Source: Pseudoips prasinana (lineage: Eukaryota; Arthropoda; Insecta; Lepidoptera; Nolidae). From it: a stretch of DNA of 64,000 nucleotides. The translations under genes and the position numbers were made by a program. The stretch is from positions 17,695,501 to 17,759,500 of the forward strand of contig OX621250.1 in NCBI GenBank assembly GCA_951640165.1, in the 5' to 3' direction. The notes under the pieces are model-generated. The model made no database searches and had not been told where the DNA came from. It worked only from the letters and a program-made list of their open reading frames with translations. Of the stretch, positions 44,486 to 56,422 are shown piece by piece (position 1 is the first letter of the stretch; every line of letters starts with the position of its first letter).

Positions 44486-45575
44486 TCTCACTAAAAAAAA
44501 CTCAGTGTATCGAATCCTTGTAAATAATGTAATTTATTTTATATTTATTACGTTGATGATTCAATTTAATGCAATAAAACACTTTGACAATTATTCCTGT
44601 TACTATATATTTGCAGAACTTCTATTACTTCTAAGAGAAGTAAATGAAAAAACGAAATTAAAAAAGATCTTGGCTGGTGGGAATAATATCAAAAAGTTGT
44701 TTAACTGTCCAAGATTAGCTCTTGAAAGAAACTTTTATAAACTTCTTATATGAAAAAAAATAACTTAAGGTATACATTTTTGAAAATTCTGAAGCTCTCC
44801 TAATAAAACGGACAGTTGAAATATAATTTTCTTTGTTTCAAAACGAAACTGAGAAGTAAACTGAACTTATTTCACCACTTCCAATAATAGGGAAACTTTG
44901 AATGAAGGTAAACTTTGTGCTTCGATTTATCGATTTCGTAGATTTCTATTGTCGGCAGCTCGACGAAAATTCACTGACTTATAAACATCGACTTATCTGT
45001 ATCTACTGGAAAACTATTAAGAACAATGTTCACTACAAAATTATTATCAAATAGTTTAAAGGACGTTAAACCCTGTCTTTACTTTTAATAGGGGGTTTAA
45101 AATTTGTAGGTAGGAATAGGAGAGAATGAATATTTCATGAGCCCTTAAAGGGTTCCTTCGATAGACCTAAAGTATTCAACAAAATATGTTGAGTATGACA
45201 CCCAATTATCAGATCAATATTAAATAATTGATGAAGGTTTGTAATTAAGAAAATTTTAGGTATTTGTAAGATTTATCGATAAATAAATGAAATAATGTCA
45301 TTTATATACTATTATTTATATATATATAACTATTATTTATATAACTATTATTTATATACCTAGTCGTGCTATGAATCCGTTAAATTCTCGTCTAACTAGC
45401 GCTGGTTTAATCTTGTTTCCTGCTTTTGTCTGGTTGAAATGTACAGTGACCAACAGCAAACATAGAGTTACTCACTCTTGTAAAATATCGATTTAGAGGT
45501 TATATATGCTCGTAATTACTCCCTATGTTCACAAAATTAAACCTTGTCTAGGCTACTTAAGACACAAAAAAGAAC
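44486..45575. other. No gene seen
   Basis: The 112-codon frame at 44415-44753 starts in the 72 bp repeat and has no motif. A tatttatata minisatellite lies at about 45302-45357. Confidence 0.45.
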
Positions 45576-45580
45576 AAACC

Positions 45581-45660
45581 GACGGGAGAAAGCGGAAATG
45601 ACGTAACTTGCATTTTGGCCTAATAGCAAGTTAGGTACGATATTTCCGCTTTGTCCCGTC
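45581..45660. repeat. Inverted repeat with 19 bp outer arms (80 bp)
   Basis: Outer arms gacgggagaaagcggaaat and atttccgctttgtcccgtc differ by one base. An inner aacttgc/gcaagtt stem continues the fold. It could be a very small MITE. Confidence 0.8.
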
Positions 45661-45686
45661 AATATATACAGCGTGTTCTCTCCATT

Positions 45687-45750
45687 TTTTTGATAAATCT
45701 ACTTTTGCCATTGACTGTCCAGTCAATGGCAAAAGTAGATTTATCAAAAA
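45687..45750. repeat. Perfect 30 bp inverted repeat, 4 nt loop
   Basis: Arms 45687-45716 and 45721-45750 pair perfectly around gtcc. It lies 27 bp after a second hairpin at 45581-45660. Confidence 0.95.
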
Positions 45751-45878
45751 TACCCGCATTTTATTTATTTTAAAATTAGCTCATATACTTTGTGACAGAA
45801 TTTATGCCAAAACTAGGCACTTAAAATAATTTAAAAAACAAATACCTGTCCGTATTTGTCCGATGCATAACGAATAAT

Positions 45879-46457
45879 AACCGGCCAAGTGCGAGTTGGA
45901 CATGAAGGGTCCCGTAGCAGCAAGTATTTCAGTTGATTAAATGAAAGCAAATTGCGGTTTATGACGTATTAAAAAAAACTACTAGCTAGATCTCGTTCAC
46001 ACCAATTTTCGTTGTTCGTTTCTATGGTAATGTACATCTTATATTTTTTTTAGTTTTATCATTCTCTTATTTTAGAAGTTAGAGGGGGGACACTCATTTT
46101 ACCACTTTGGAAGTGTCTCTTGCGCAAACTATTCAGTTTAGAAAAAAATGATATTAGGAACCTCAATATCATTTTGAAGACCTATAAATAGACACCCCAC
46201 GTGTATGGGTACGATGAAAATTTATTTTTTGTGTTTCAGTGCTATGTATCGCGACCCCTCAAAATAATTGTTATTTTTCTATTTTTGTGTAAAAATCTTA
46301 ATGCGGTTCACAGAATACATCTACTTACCAAGTTTCAGTAGTACAGCTCTTATAGTTTCGGAAAAAAGTGGCTGTGACATACGGACGGACAGACAGACAG
46401 ACATGACGAATCTATAAGGGTTCCGTTTTTTGCCATTTGGCTACGGAACCCCAAAAA
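45879..46457 (-). mobile_element. Dispersed lepidopteran repeat ('ggttccgta' type), inserted in copy A
   Basis: It begins ccggccaagtgcgag and ends ggctacggaacccc, with 'acggacggacagacagacag' near the end. Copy B of the tandem duplication gives its exact empty site. A shorter relative is at 54925-55275, and a related class occurs at 9232, 19597 and 51393. Confidence 0.75.
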
Positions 46458-47000
46458 AGAAGATAGCTACTAGAACCTTCTGTGCTTATACAATTACGTT
46501 TTAAAAATTTTACGGGGAGTTCAGAATCCTAAAGATAGCTACAATTACTGACACTAGACGTTGAAAGTACTAATATAACCGGTACAAGCTAAATAGTAAC
46601 CGTATTTTCCCTACTTTAACCGACTATAATGAGGTGGAGGCACTTCTTTACACATTTATGGTATATCGTTGCGAACGTTGTATGAACTGTTTTATGATCA
46701 GTGACTTTTGCTGTTTGGTTTTATTGTTAGGTTGAGACCTTTTTATTTCCCGATAGATCTGCGAAACGCCGATAACACCCAGCCCTACCTTTATTATTAT
46801 TAATCATTTATTTCAGATCAAATTTCCATAATATTGTTCGTAAAAGTCTTAACCTAGTGTTAGTAAAAGAGACTCTTATACAAAAGTTGAAACGGCTGAC
46901 ACCCACGTGTGCAGCCGTATCCAGTGAGCCAGCATGGGGTCGTCCCATCTATCACACAATACACTCAGGATGCTGTGGGGGCTAGCAAGTATTCTACCGA

Positions 47001-47047
47001 GTATAGTATCTAATCTGTTATATATCATAACAGATTAGATACTATAC
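47001..47047. repeat. Perfect 21 bp inverted repeat at a duplication breakpoint
   Basis: gtatagtatctaatctgtta pairs with taacagattagatactatac around a short atatc centre. The right arm is shared by copies A and B of the tandem duplication; the left arm belongs to the 230 bp segment present only in A. Confidence 0.92.
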
Positions 47048-47733
47048 AATGAACATGATTTTAATTTCACAAGCCCTTTGAAGAGATTTCCAAATATCCG
47101 CTTATGAATAACATTTGAATGAAAATCATGAACTTTACGTGAACAACTCATATAAATGCTAAAGTACTGCATACAGTCTACTCACATTGCGTAGTGCTAT
47201 GAGCTAGACTGTTACATGATAAATTGACTCACAAATCTACCAACATTGTTATTTAAATCAAAAACCACTAGTGTAGCTTCAAACTTACTTCAAAAAGAGG
47301 AAGTCTTCTATTTGACGTGTTATTGTTTTGTCTCAGAAACGTTCGTTCGTTGGTCAAGTTCAGACAACACTGCAGTGGGTATATTAACATAAACCATTTA
47401 CAGCTACCTTCGCCAACCCCATAACTTAAAATCTAAAAAACTTATTATCTAGTAATTGTGTTGTTGGCTTGTGTGGTTTTGAATATCTCAATGTTTCTTG
47501 GGTTTACGATTGTAAAGTCACTTTTACACACACTCATCATAAAAATAAAGACCACTTCTAGGCTTTGATCAATAGGTGACTAAGTAACTTGGAATTAAGC
47601 ATCAAGATAGATCATTAGGCAAATACAAAGGAAAAAGTAAAGGATGCCTTAGTTACTTAAATAAAGAGGTAAGTAAAATTATGCATCAAAAATAAAGATA
47701 TCCTAATAAAAACATTTCAAGTATAAATTTAAA

Positions 47734-48803
47734 CCTGTCCGTATCTGTCCGATGCATAACGAATAAAAAAGAAGATAGCTACTAGAACCTTCTGTGCTTA
47801 TACAATTTCGTTTTAAAAAGTTCACGGGGAGTTCAGAATCCTAAAGATAGCTACAATTACTGATACTAGACGTTGAAAGTAGTAATATAACCGGTACGAG
47901 CTAAATAGTATCCGTAATATCCCTACTTTAACCGGCTATAATGAGGTGGAGGCAACTTCTTTACACAATTATGGTATATCGTTGCGAACGTTGTATGAAC
48001 TGTTTTATGATCAGTGACTTTGCTGTTTGGTTTTGTTTGTTAAGTTGAGACCTATTTATATTACGATAGATCTGAGAAACGCCGATATCACCCAGACCTT
48101 CCTTTGTAAGTCATAACAGATTAGATACTATACAATGAACATGATTTTAATTTTACAAGCCCTTTGAAGAGGTTTCCAAATATCCGCTCATGAATAACAT
48201 GACATTTGAATGAAAATCATTAACTTTACGTGAACAACTCTTATGTGCTAAAATACTGCATACAGTCTACCAACAATGCGTAGTGCTATGAGGTAGACAG
48301 TTAAATGAGAAATTGTTTAAAATCTACCAACTTTGTTATTTAAAACAAAAATCACTAGTGTTATTTCAAACTTCCTTCAAAAAGAGGAAGTCTTCAAATG
48401 TTTTTGTTTTGTCTCAGACACGCGGCGCGGCGGTGTATCTCTAAAGTTCAGACAAAACTGCAGTGGGTATATTTACATAAACCATTTACAGCTGCCTTCG
48501 CCAACCCCATAACTTAAAATCTAAGAAACCTATTATCTAGTAATTGTGTTATTAGCTTGTATGTTTTGAATATCTCATTGTTTCTTGGGTTTACGTCTGA
48601 AAAGTCACTTTTACACACACTCATCAAAATATAGACCACTTCTAGGTGACTAAGTAACTTGTAAATTTGGCATAAAGGTGAATCATAAGGCAAATACAAA
48701 GGAAAAAGTAAAAGAAACCTTAGTTACTTAAATAAAGAGGTAAGTAAAATTATGCATCAAAATAATGATATCCTAATAAAAACATTTCTAGTATAAATTT
48801 AAA
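47734..48803. repeat. Segmental tandem duplication, copy B
   Basis: Second copy of the roughly 1.08 kb unit. It reads directly from gcataacgaataa into aaaagaagatagct, keeping the empty site of the repeat inserted in copy A. No ORF is shared intact between copies, so no gene is supported. Confidence 0.88.
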
Positions 48804-49499
48804 ATTAATTAATTTTAAACAAATTTTAAGCACATGTTACTTTCAGCAATAGTTTCTGCACTAAGCACGCAGGCTTGTCTTGCAGGAAACTGTCTAGTAC
48901 AAACAAGATAAAAGTAAAACATAAACATCTAAAACAGAATATAGAACCTTCTAGAGTATTCACATACATGTAAAAGTTTCTTAGCAGCTCTTTAATCATA
49001 ACTATAGAATGTACCGCTCAAATAGGTACCTTCGTAACGTTATTAAATTTTCTATATTATTCGACTTTTTACTCGATTTTTGTCGGAAGCATACAAAATC
49101 CCATAGAAATTTGGTTCAATATTTAGTTCTAGTCGGTGCTATTTAAAACGGTAATTATTTCAATTTCCAGTACATTCTTGTAGCCGCGAATCCTAATTTA
49201 GGTACAACTGACCCCTCTTCACATTATACCGGGCTTTTATAACTTGAGTAACATTAACTAGTACGCCTGAGAACAATCCCAATTTCCTGACTATATGACG
49301 ACAGAAAGTGCCACTTATAAACAGCAAGTAGCACTTTCTGCCGGGAAAGAGTTTGAGTACTAGTTTGTTGTTCCACTCCGCTTAAAAAACTGTTACTAGA
49401 TACAAAACGTAGTTCTCCTATGCGTTACCAACAAAAACGCTCATATTAACAACTGCAGGAAACAATATCGACGCTTCAAAGGCTTATTGACCAACCTTA
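48804..49499. other. No gene seen
   Basis: Contains a partial hairpin near 49300-49345 (gcactttctg arms). Nothing else. Confidence 0.45.
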
Positions 49500-49705
49500 A
49501 CTTTACTGCGACGTGTGGCGGTGCAGTGCGTCAGGGATGTTCGCCGAGACGCGTATTGACGGGTTAGCAGTTATCATGCGAAAAAGCTGCGCTTCCTTGA
49601 TGGCACGTATCCGTGGCAGCACCAACACTATCCTAAGCGTGTTTGTAGATAGGTGGGAGTCCCCTATGATGAGGAGATGGATGCAGAGACATGTTTCTGT
49701 TTAAT
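49500..49705 (+). pseudogene. LINE C-terminal fragment
   Basis: Encodes WRCSASGMFAETRIDGLAVI then RIRGSTNTILSVFVDRWESP, closely parallel to 23050-23230. Stop codon present after HVSV; no upstream RT remains. Confidence 0.68.
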
Positions 49706-50068
49706 GTGAGCTAGTTATTTATATTTACTAACAAATTGTTTACTAACACACTATGGACTTTGTCTGAATTAAATATATTAATATTATTATTTATTTTTAA
49801 AATATTTTCTCCCTTTTGTGGGGTTAATTTCTTGCCACACGGACCATGGTCAAGCATGACAAGATAAATTGTGAATGATGATATAGTGGAACATGTTAAA
49901 AACGTTTTTTTATTATTATTATTCTATTTTTCTAGAAAATACACGTAACATATATAAACTGTAATTAATTCACTGTTTTTTTAATACTAACTTCGGAGAT
50001 ACGGTATATTTTAGTTGAAAACAATGTGCAAGACTTGTTAAGATTGATTAAAACACATAAAAAAATAG

Positions 50069-51155
50069 AATTATAAAATCAAAAAAATCGAACTATCTAA
50101 GGGTTTTTCAAACGACAATAAACTCCTCTGAAGGATAAAAGCGCGCGTTTATAAAACGTGGTGTGCACAGGGTCTAAAAATAGGGGGATATCATTTTGCT
50201 AGACTACGCACAAAGCGTATTATAATTATAAAATCAAATAAAATCGAACTATCTTAGGGTTTTTCAAACGACAACAAACTGCTCTGAAGGATAAAAGCGC
50301 GCGTTTATAAAACGTGGCGTGCACATGCTCTAAAAATAGGGGGATATCATTTTGCTAGACTACGCACAAAGCGTATTATAATTATAAAATCAAATAAAAT
50401 CGAACTATCTTAGGGTTTTTCAAACGACAACAAACTGCTCTGAAGGATAAAAGCGCGCGTTTATAAAACGTGGCGTGCACATGCTCTAAAAATAGGGGGA
50501 TATCATTTTGCTAGACTACGCACAAAGCGTATTATAATTATAAAATCAAATAAAATCGAACTATCTAAGGGTTTTCCAAACGACGACAAACTGCTCTGTA
50601 GGATAAAAGCGCGCGTTTATAAAACTTGGTGTGCACAGGCTCTAAAAATAGGGGGATATCATTTTGCTAGACTACGCGCAAAGCGTTTTATAATTATAAA
50701 ATCAAATAAAATCGAACTATCTAAGGCTTTTTCAAACGACAACAAACTGCTCTGAAGGATAAAAGCGCGCGTTTATAAAACGTGGTGTGCACAGGCTCTA
50801 AAAATAGGGGGATATCATTTTGCTAAACTACGCACAAAGCGTATTATAATTATAAAATCAAATAAAATCGAACTATCTAAGGGTTTTTCAAACGACGACA
50901 AACTGCTCTGTAGGATAAAAGCGCGCGTTTATAAAACTTGGTGTGCACAGGCTCTAAAAATAGGGGGATATCATTTTGCTAGACTACGCGCAAAGCGTTT
51001 TATAATTATAAAATCAAATAAAATCGAACTATCTAAGGCTTTTTCAAACGACAACAAACTGCTCTGAAGGATAAAAGCGCGCGTTTATAAAACGTGGTGT
51101 GCACAGGCTCTAAAAATAGGGGGATATCATTTTGCTAGACTACGCACAAAGCGTA
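50069..51155. repeat. 156 bp tandem satellite, seven units, higher-order pattern
   Basis: The marker gggggatatcattttgct occurs at 50183, 50339, 50495, 50651, 50807, 50963 and 51119, a constant 156 bp spacing. Units 2 and 3 appear identical. Units 4 and 6 share the same private variants (ctgtagg, aacttggtg, gcgcaaagcgtttt) and units 5 and 7 share others (aaggctttttc). The array therefore contains a duplicated 312 bp dimer. Each unit holds gcgcgcgtttataaaac and a run of palindromic AT. No ORF. Confidence 0.95.
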
Positions 51156-51392
51156 TGTCTTGTAACATTATGTATAAATACCGGCTCTAAAAGTGAGGTA
51201 AGTTAAGCCCATCGTAAAATTCTGTATTTGGTACCGTAGGAGACGTTATGCCTGAGTCTGACTCAATTCTAACCATCTTTTGCTGGTTATGTTTCGTAAT
51301 GAAAAGAACTAGTGTAAAAACTAGCAGATGGAAATAAGCTGACCCAGGTGGATATGGGATAACTGCACTGTAAAGAAGTGTCTAAAATTCTT

Positions 51393-51690
51393 AAAAACCA
51401 GTCAAGTGCGAGCCGGACTCGCGCACCATGGGTTCCGTACCTATAAAAACTAGCAAAAAATTCACGTTTGTTATATGGAAGACCCTTAAATAGTTATTTT
51501 ATTTCGATTTTTGGAATTTGTTGTTATAGCGGCAACAGAAATACATCATCGGTGAAAATTTCAACTGACTAACTATCAAGTTTCATGAGATACAGCCTGG
51601 TGACAGACGGACAGACAGACAGACAGCGAAGTCTTAGTAATAGGGCCCGTTTTACCATTTGGGTACGGAACCCTAAAAACGAAAAAAAAT
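51393..51690 (-). mobile_element. Dispersed lepidopteran repeat, reverse orientation
   Basis: Reverse-oriented copy: starts aaccagtcaagtgcgagccg and ends tgggtacggaaccctaaaaa. Confidence 0.78.
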
Positions 51691-51875
51691 AACATCAGGT
51701 CATTGCTCTATCTAGCTGTAAAGGAAATATGAATCAAGCGAACCCTTTATGAACCACAACAAAAACTTACTAAGCCTAACGAGAGAGTTGGTAGGCTTTA
51801 TAAGTTTTTGTTATGTGTTACGGTTATAAATGTGTAAAAAGCTTACGAAAATTCCGTTTATATATTAACCTCTTA

Positions 51876-52152
51876 TCTATACATATAATAAAATCGTAGG
51901 AAAGTCAAAACTGTACATTGAATATTTTTTTAAAAAGGATACTTGGGGCGTGATCTACAATCGATATCGAAGCCAAAAATATAATTTTTAGAATTTTTGT
52001 CTGTGTGTCTGTATGTATGTCCGGGCTAAACTCAAAAAGTATGCATAGACATATGATCACGCTATCACCTACGGCACCTACCATCTATCATCGGGGAAGA
52101 GCTGTGATTATTTATAAAATTTAACGCAAGTAAAACCGCGGGGCACAGCTAG
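51876..52152 (+). mobile_element. Helitron-like element (277 bp)
   Basis: Begins TCTATACATATAATAAAATC after A and ends gcggggcacagCTAG before T. The 3' end is that of the 11310 family while the 5' half differs, so this is a different subfamily sharing the same 3' terminus. Confidence 0.72.
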
Positions 52153-52446
52153 TTTCCCCTATTTTAAAGCTTCCATTCCATCCTGTTATGATATATTTTA
52201 CCACACTGCAAATGGAGCGAGCTAAATTAGACATTTTGTGTGACCGGATCCAAAAAATTTGACGTTGGACATACGTAGTTGATACCGGTTGGAGAATCCC
52301 CAGTTGCTAAGGCGAAGATTGAAAGGAAACTTGGCAAGTGGAGAGGATAGATGGTGAATAGTAATACCCGCATGGCCATCAAGAAGGGGACGACTAACGG
52401 TACGAAAGCCTTTTATGCCATGGTCAGATGAAGTTACACAACTTGC

Positions 52447-52635
52447 CGGATTCCCAACCGGCACAGATATTTGTGTGCATGAACATGTCTGTTTGTCCTG
52501 AGTCTGGGTGTCAATTATCTATATTATGTATTTACAAAAGAAAAATAGAATATATAGTATATCAGTTATCTGGTTTCCATAGTACAAGCTCTGCTTAGTT
52601 TGAGATCAGATGGCCGTGTGTATAACATCCCCGGA
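52447..52635 (+). mobile_element. SINE, head-truncated
   Basis: Same body as 1638-1860 (cacagatatttgtgtgc, ctgcttagtttgagatcaga). The tRNA-like head is lost apart from the last bases of the B box. Confidence 0.7.
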
Positions 52636-52639
52636 TATT

Positions 52640-54165
52640 ATTATACGTGTCGTAGACTAACTTTATAATATTTTTTTTATTATATATTGTAGTTTACATA
52701 TATCTATTTGGCCAATTATTACGTCCAAGTATACAAGAAAGAGATAAATAAATATACACTAGGGTTTACAATAAAATAAACTATACAAAATAAAGTAAGG
52801 TACCACGTAGTTTGCAGAATCTCCCGAATAAACAGTGTCCCTACAAAGTTTCAAATTCATCAAACTGTTTTCTATTTAGAACATTTCAGAAGCAAATTTC
52901 TGTTGTGGTAGAATTCCAATAATCTGATATCGTGTCAGGGTTTTATTCACCCCTAAAATATTTGGTACGTTGATTCACGTGAACTGAACTGAACAACGGA
53001 TGTAAAGAGGATTCAATTGATATATAGATCTTATAAGATAAGATAATTGTTTATTTAACCACAATAACATAAAACTATAACAATAATACAGTGCGTATAC
53101 GTAGTGCAACACTTATGTTTTAACACCTTTTATCGCCAAAGTATGGATTTACCTCTATATGAATCAGAAATAATATAAATATTGAAAATGTTTAATCAAT
53201 TCTCAACTCCATCATTTTCATTCAAATCCATTCAGCGATTAAACCAATACAGAATCACTTGAAAGTTTTACTTTCTCGTACCTATAAGCGCAGTATCTAT
53301 AAACTTACCGTTTGTTCTATTTTGGTCCTTATTGGATTGATTATACCGAATAGCTTTGCGTGAACCAATAATATTAGCCCCCCTTAGCCTCTTTACGTTG
53401 CTTCATCTTCAGTTTAACAGCATTTCAAGTGTAATATTTGAAGCAGAACTATGTTATTACCACACACTAAGTTAAGTCTTATTAGGCAGTTACGAACATG
53501 GAAACTCCACAACTACACGTATTCTAAATTACTCTACCACTCAATTATTCAACCAGTTTGACATAAGTAAATTATAGGTTGTTAGAACAGAGTCATGAAA
53601 TATTCCGAGGGTGTTCGACTCACAAGTGCCTCTTGATCGCCGATCATTGATTGTTAGGCATACAATTATAACTAACTATACTCCTATAACTGTTTAACGC
53701 TTCAAAAATAATTCAGGTCAGAAAACATTGCCGTGTGGTTACCGGCCTATAAAGAATAACAGAGTAACTCCATACCATCCCGTGGGTGTGGTAAAAGGCG
53801 ATTAAGGGATACACCAAGTAGTCTGGCAGTAGTGCCATCTGTGTACTACATAGCAACTACCTAACTGCATTCCTCAACTTGCATGCCCAGCGCGATGACT
53901 ACGGCAAACCCCTCCAAATGGCAACGTTATAGAAACCGTTAAAAGAAACGTATGTCTAGCAGTGGAAGATATGAGGCTGATGATGTTAGCATTGAATGAA
54001 TGAAAAGTACTTTAAAATAGACGGTGATTAGGGGGCAGATCTTTCTGTACATTGTAATTTACTTAGAGCTCTCATTGGAGTCTACAAAAATTTCGGATAA
54101 TTAGTTTAAACAGGTCATAAAATATCTACTATAAAGACTTACTGTGCTCATTAAATTGTGTCCGT
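52640..54165. other. No gene seen upstream of the NCB5OR exon
   Basis: I searched for an upstream NCB5OR exon and did not find one. 'catcccgtgggtgtggtaaa' near 53777 and 'tagcagtggaagatatgagg' near 53957 are LINE-like scraps. Confidence 0.45.
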
Positions 54166-54169
54166 GTAA

Positions 54170-54250
54170 TTTGTGTCCGTCTATTATATGTTTGTAAAGT
54201 ACCCCGCGACACAGTGATTAGATTCCCTAGTGCGGGCGTGGTCTTTAAAA
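54170..54250 (+). mobile_element. SINE 3' part, third family
   Basis: gtaccccgcgacacagtgat and gtgcgggcgtggtctt; 150 bp before the first NCB5OR exon. Confidence 0.6.
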
Positions 54251-54400
54251 AAAAGTACAAGTAAATAAGCCACATAAACGTAAATAAGTCACAACAGTTG
54301 TAGATCACATGATATGAAACCTTTACACGACTAAGTTAACAGCCTGGGGCAGGTATGAATGATGTACTTCTATATTCAAAGTTCTCTTTCGTTGTTTCAG

Positions 54401-54547
54401 GCAACCCTCGTAATAAATGCGCCCTCCAGCCCGGCCACAGTCTCATGGACTGGATCCGGCTGGGCAACTCCGGAAAAGACCTCACAGGAGTAGGCGGAAG
54501 AATACGAGGCGTTACACCACAAGAACTCGCGACACACAATACGCCAA
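54401..54547 (+). CDS. Cyb5r4: NCB5OR (cytochrome b5 reductase 4), N-terminal exon
   Basis: This exon encodes the conserved N-terminal motif of NADH-cytochrome b5 oxidoreductase, a soluble haem flavoprotein. The translation contains LQPGHSLMDWIRLGNSGKD followed by LTGVGGRIRGVTPQELATHN, closely matching the segment just before the cytochrome b5 domain in animal NCB5OR. A pyrimidine-rich tract and ttgtttcag precede the exon and gtaagt follows it. The exon opens after the first base of a codon and closes in phase 1, and the phase-1 end joins correctly to the exon at 61830. Frame and splice sites are seen; the family assignment rests on known NCB5OR proteins. The upstream exon with the start codon was not found. 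The following intron is about 7.3 kb and contains a truncated LINE, hairpins and SINE-like pieces. Confidence 0.88.
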
Positions 54548-54924
54548 GTAAGTTGAAACTAATTACTAAGCATACATCGTTTATTTAAGCAGCTAGACAA
54601 AATAGCAGGTTAGACAGGATTAGAATTGCAGGCGAGGATCCCGTTAACCTCTGCGCTTGAACTGTAATCGCGGACCAGCGATGATGACCATTTTACAGAA
54701 ATTTGTCTCTACCCTTCAGTGGCAACCTGAGGTGTGGTCCAAAAGATTGGCGTCTGTCATGCATGTTGCATTTAGTTTCGTAATACTTTGGCTGCAGTGA
54801 ACGGTCTCTCAGACAGTAGTTTATATAATTGAAAACACACGACCGACTAATTTTTTTTATAAATCCTTTTTTTGTAATCTGATTCGACAAAATGTACATT
54901 CAATGTACATATCGAAAAAAAAAA

Positions 54925-55275
54925 ACGGGCCAAGTGCGAGTCGGACTCGCCCATGAAGGGTTCCTTAGCAGCAAGTATTTCAGTTGATTAAATGAAAGGT
55001 AAATTGCGGTTTACAATTTATGACGTATTAAAAAACACTACTTACTAGATCTCGTTCAAACCAATTTTCGTTGTTAGTTTACATGGTAATGTACATCAAA
55101 TATTTTTTTTAGTTTTATCATTCTCGTATTTTAGAAGTTACAGGGGGGGACACTCATTTTACCATTTTGGAAGTGTCTCTTGCGCAAACTATTCAGTTTA
55201 GGAAAAAAATATATCAGAAACCTCAATATCATTTAAGAAGACCTATCGATAGATACCCCACATGTATGGATTATC
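54925..55275 (-). mobile_element. Truncated copy of the repeat at 45879-46457
   Basis: Shares 'gggccaagtgcgagtcggac', 'gcagcaagtatttcagttga' and 'tcttgcgcaaactattcag' with 45879-46457. It is truncated where the fold-back at 55292 begins. It lies in the NCB5OR intron. Confidence 0.72.
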
Positions 55276-55291
55276 AAAATTGGTTCACAAT

Positions 55292-55469
55292 GTCAAATTT
55301 CCCCAATTGAAAGTGAACCTTATGCTTTCAGATTTCACCAATTGAATGTGAACCTTATGCATAGGTGATAAAGTTGAAAATCTATTAAAGAAATATGACA
55401 AATTTCTTTTATAGATTTTCAACTTTATCACAAAAGCATAAGGGTCACTTTCAATTGGGGAAATTTGAC
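55292..55469. repeat. Long fold-back related to the 10586 MITE interior (178 bp)
   Basis: The outer arms gtcaaatttccccaattg and its complement close a hairpin. Inner arms gtgataaagttgaaaatct and its complement meet near 55400. The left arm carries an extra partial duplication (ccaattgaatgtgaacctta). This is an expanded derivative of the MITE interior. Confidence 0.75.
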
Positions 55470-56333
55470 TAAAACAACATACAGTCGACTTGAGAACCTC
55501 CTTCTATTGAAGACATTTAATCAGTATAACTTCTGTGGCTGTGACACATCACTGACGTACAACCAAGGTTGGCCAGTATATAAATAAATTAATATTCATT
55601 AATTTAACTGTGATTCAGTCAGGTTCCTAAACAAATATCATTTTATCTAATGCATATGTTAAGTCATGAATTTGATTGACAGAGGATCAAATTCATGGAA
55701 CCCTTTAAAAAATAACTTACTTTTTTGAAAAAGAAAATGGTTTTTACACCATTGTATACAAAAGGCCATATATTGATAACAGTTCCCAAACTAACAACAC
55801 AATATGCTAAGATATTAAGTAAACGCAAAAAATATACAGTTTAATAACAATAACTCTCTCTTTTTTCTGTATTAAGACTCGCCCCAGTCTAAGTACAGTT
55901 TGTTTTATCAGAATCTTGCAGTTCTTATCGAATTAGCTGTTTATTTATCTTTAGTGCTACAATGGGGCTGTTCAAAACTGGTCTAACATTTATTTTTATG
56001 GTTATATTAACAATAGTAAATCCTGATTATGAAAATAAACAAGTATACTCCCTAAATTTATTATTACAAAGTTATATAATTAGAATAACCCCTTAAATTT
56101 ATTTAAATCCGGGTAACGAAACGGTCCAAATAATTGAGAATAGCAGCAATAGTAGCTGCGTAGCGAATAGTATTCGCTAGTATTTTTTCATACTCATAAT
56201 ATGTGACTCCATAACTCGTTATGAACCATTTAACGATTTTGTATGACAGCATAATATTAACACGTACTGTGTCTAAACCTTGGCCTTATTATTCTTTTCA
56301 GAAAATAAAATTCATAACCTCAAAGTATATTTT

Positions 56334-56422
56334 ACAGTAAATAATTTAAAGTATAAAGAACAAATAATATAATTACTATCTAATTATATTATTTGTTCTT
56401 TATACTTTAAATTATTTACTGT
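56334..56422. repeat. Perfect 42 bp inverted repeat, 5 nt loop
   Basis: Arms 56334-56375 and 56381-56422 are perfectly complementary, with loop ctatc. AT-rich. It lies in the 7.3 kb intron of the NCB5OR gene, so it would be transcribed into the pre-mRNA. Confidence 0.95.

Larger units (their letters stand above)
45842..47733. repeat. Segmental tandem duplication, copy A (with two extra segments)
   Basis: Matches 47734-48803 from the shared start (acctgtccgtat, gtccgatgcataacgaataa) to the shared end (cctaataaaaacattt, agtataaattta). Copy A is longer because of a dispersed lepidopteran repeat at about 45879-46457 and a 230 bp segment at 46796-47025 that copy B lacks. Without these the copies are about 1.08 and 1.07 kb. 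They differ by scattered substitutions and small indels. Confidence 0.88.

Noticed and set aside
50069..51155. CRISPR array
   Set aside because: The unit is a continuous 156 bp satellite with no repeat/spacer alternation, in a eukaryotic context.
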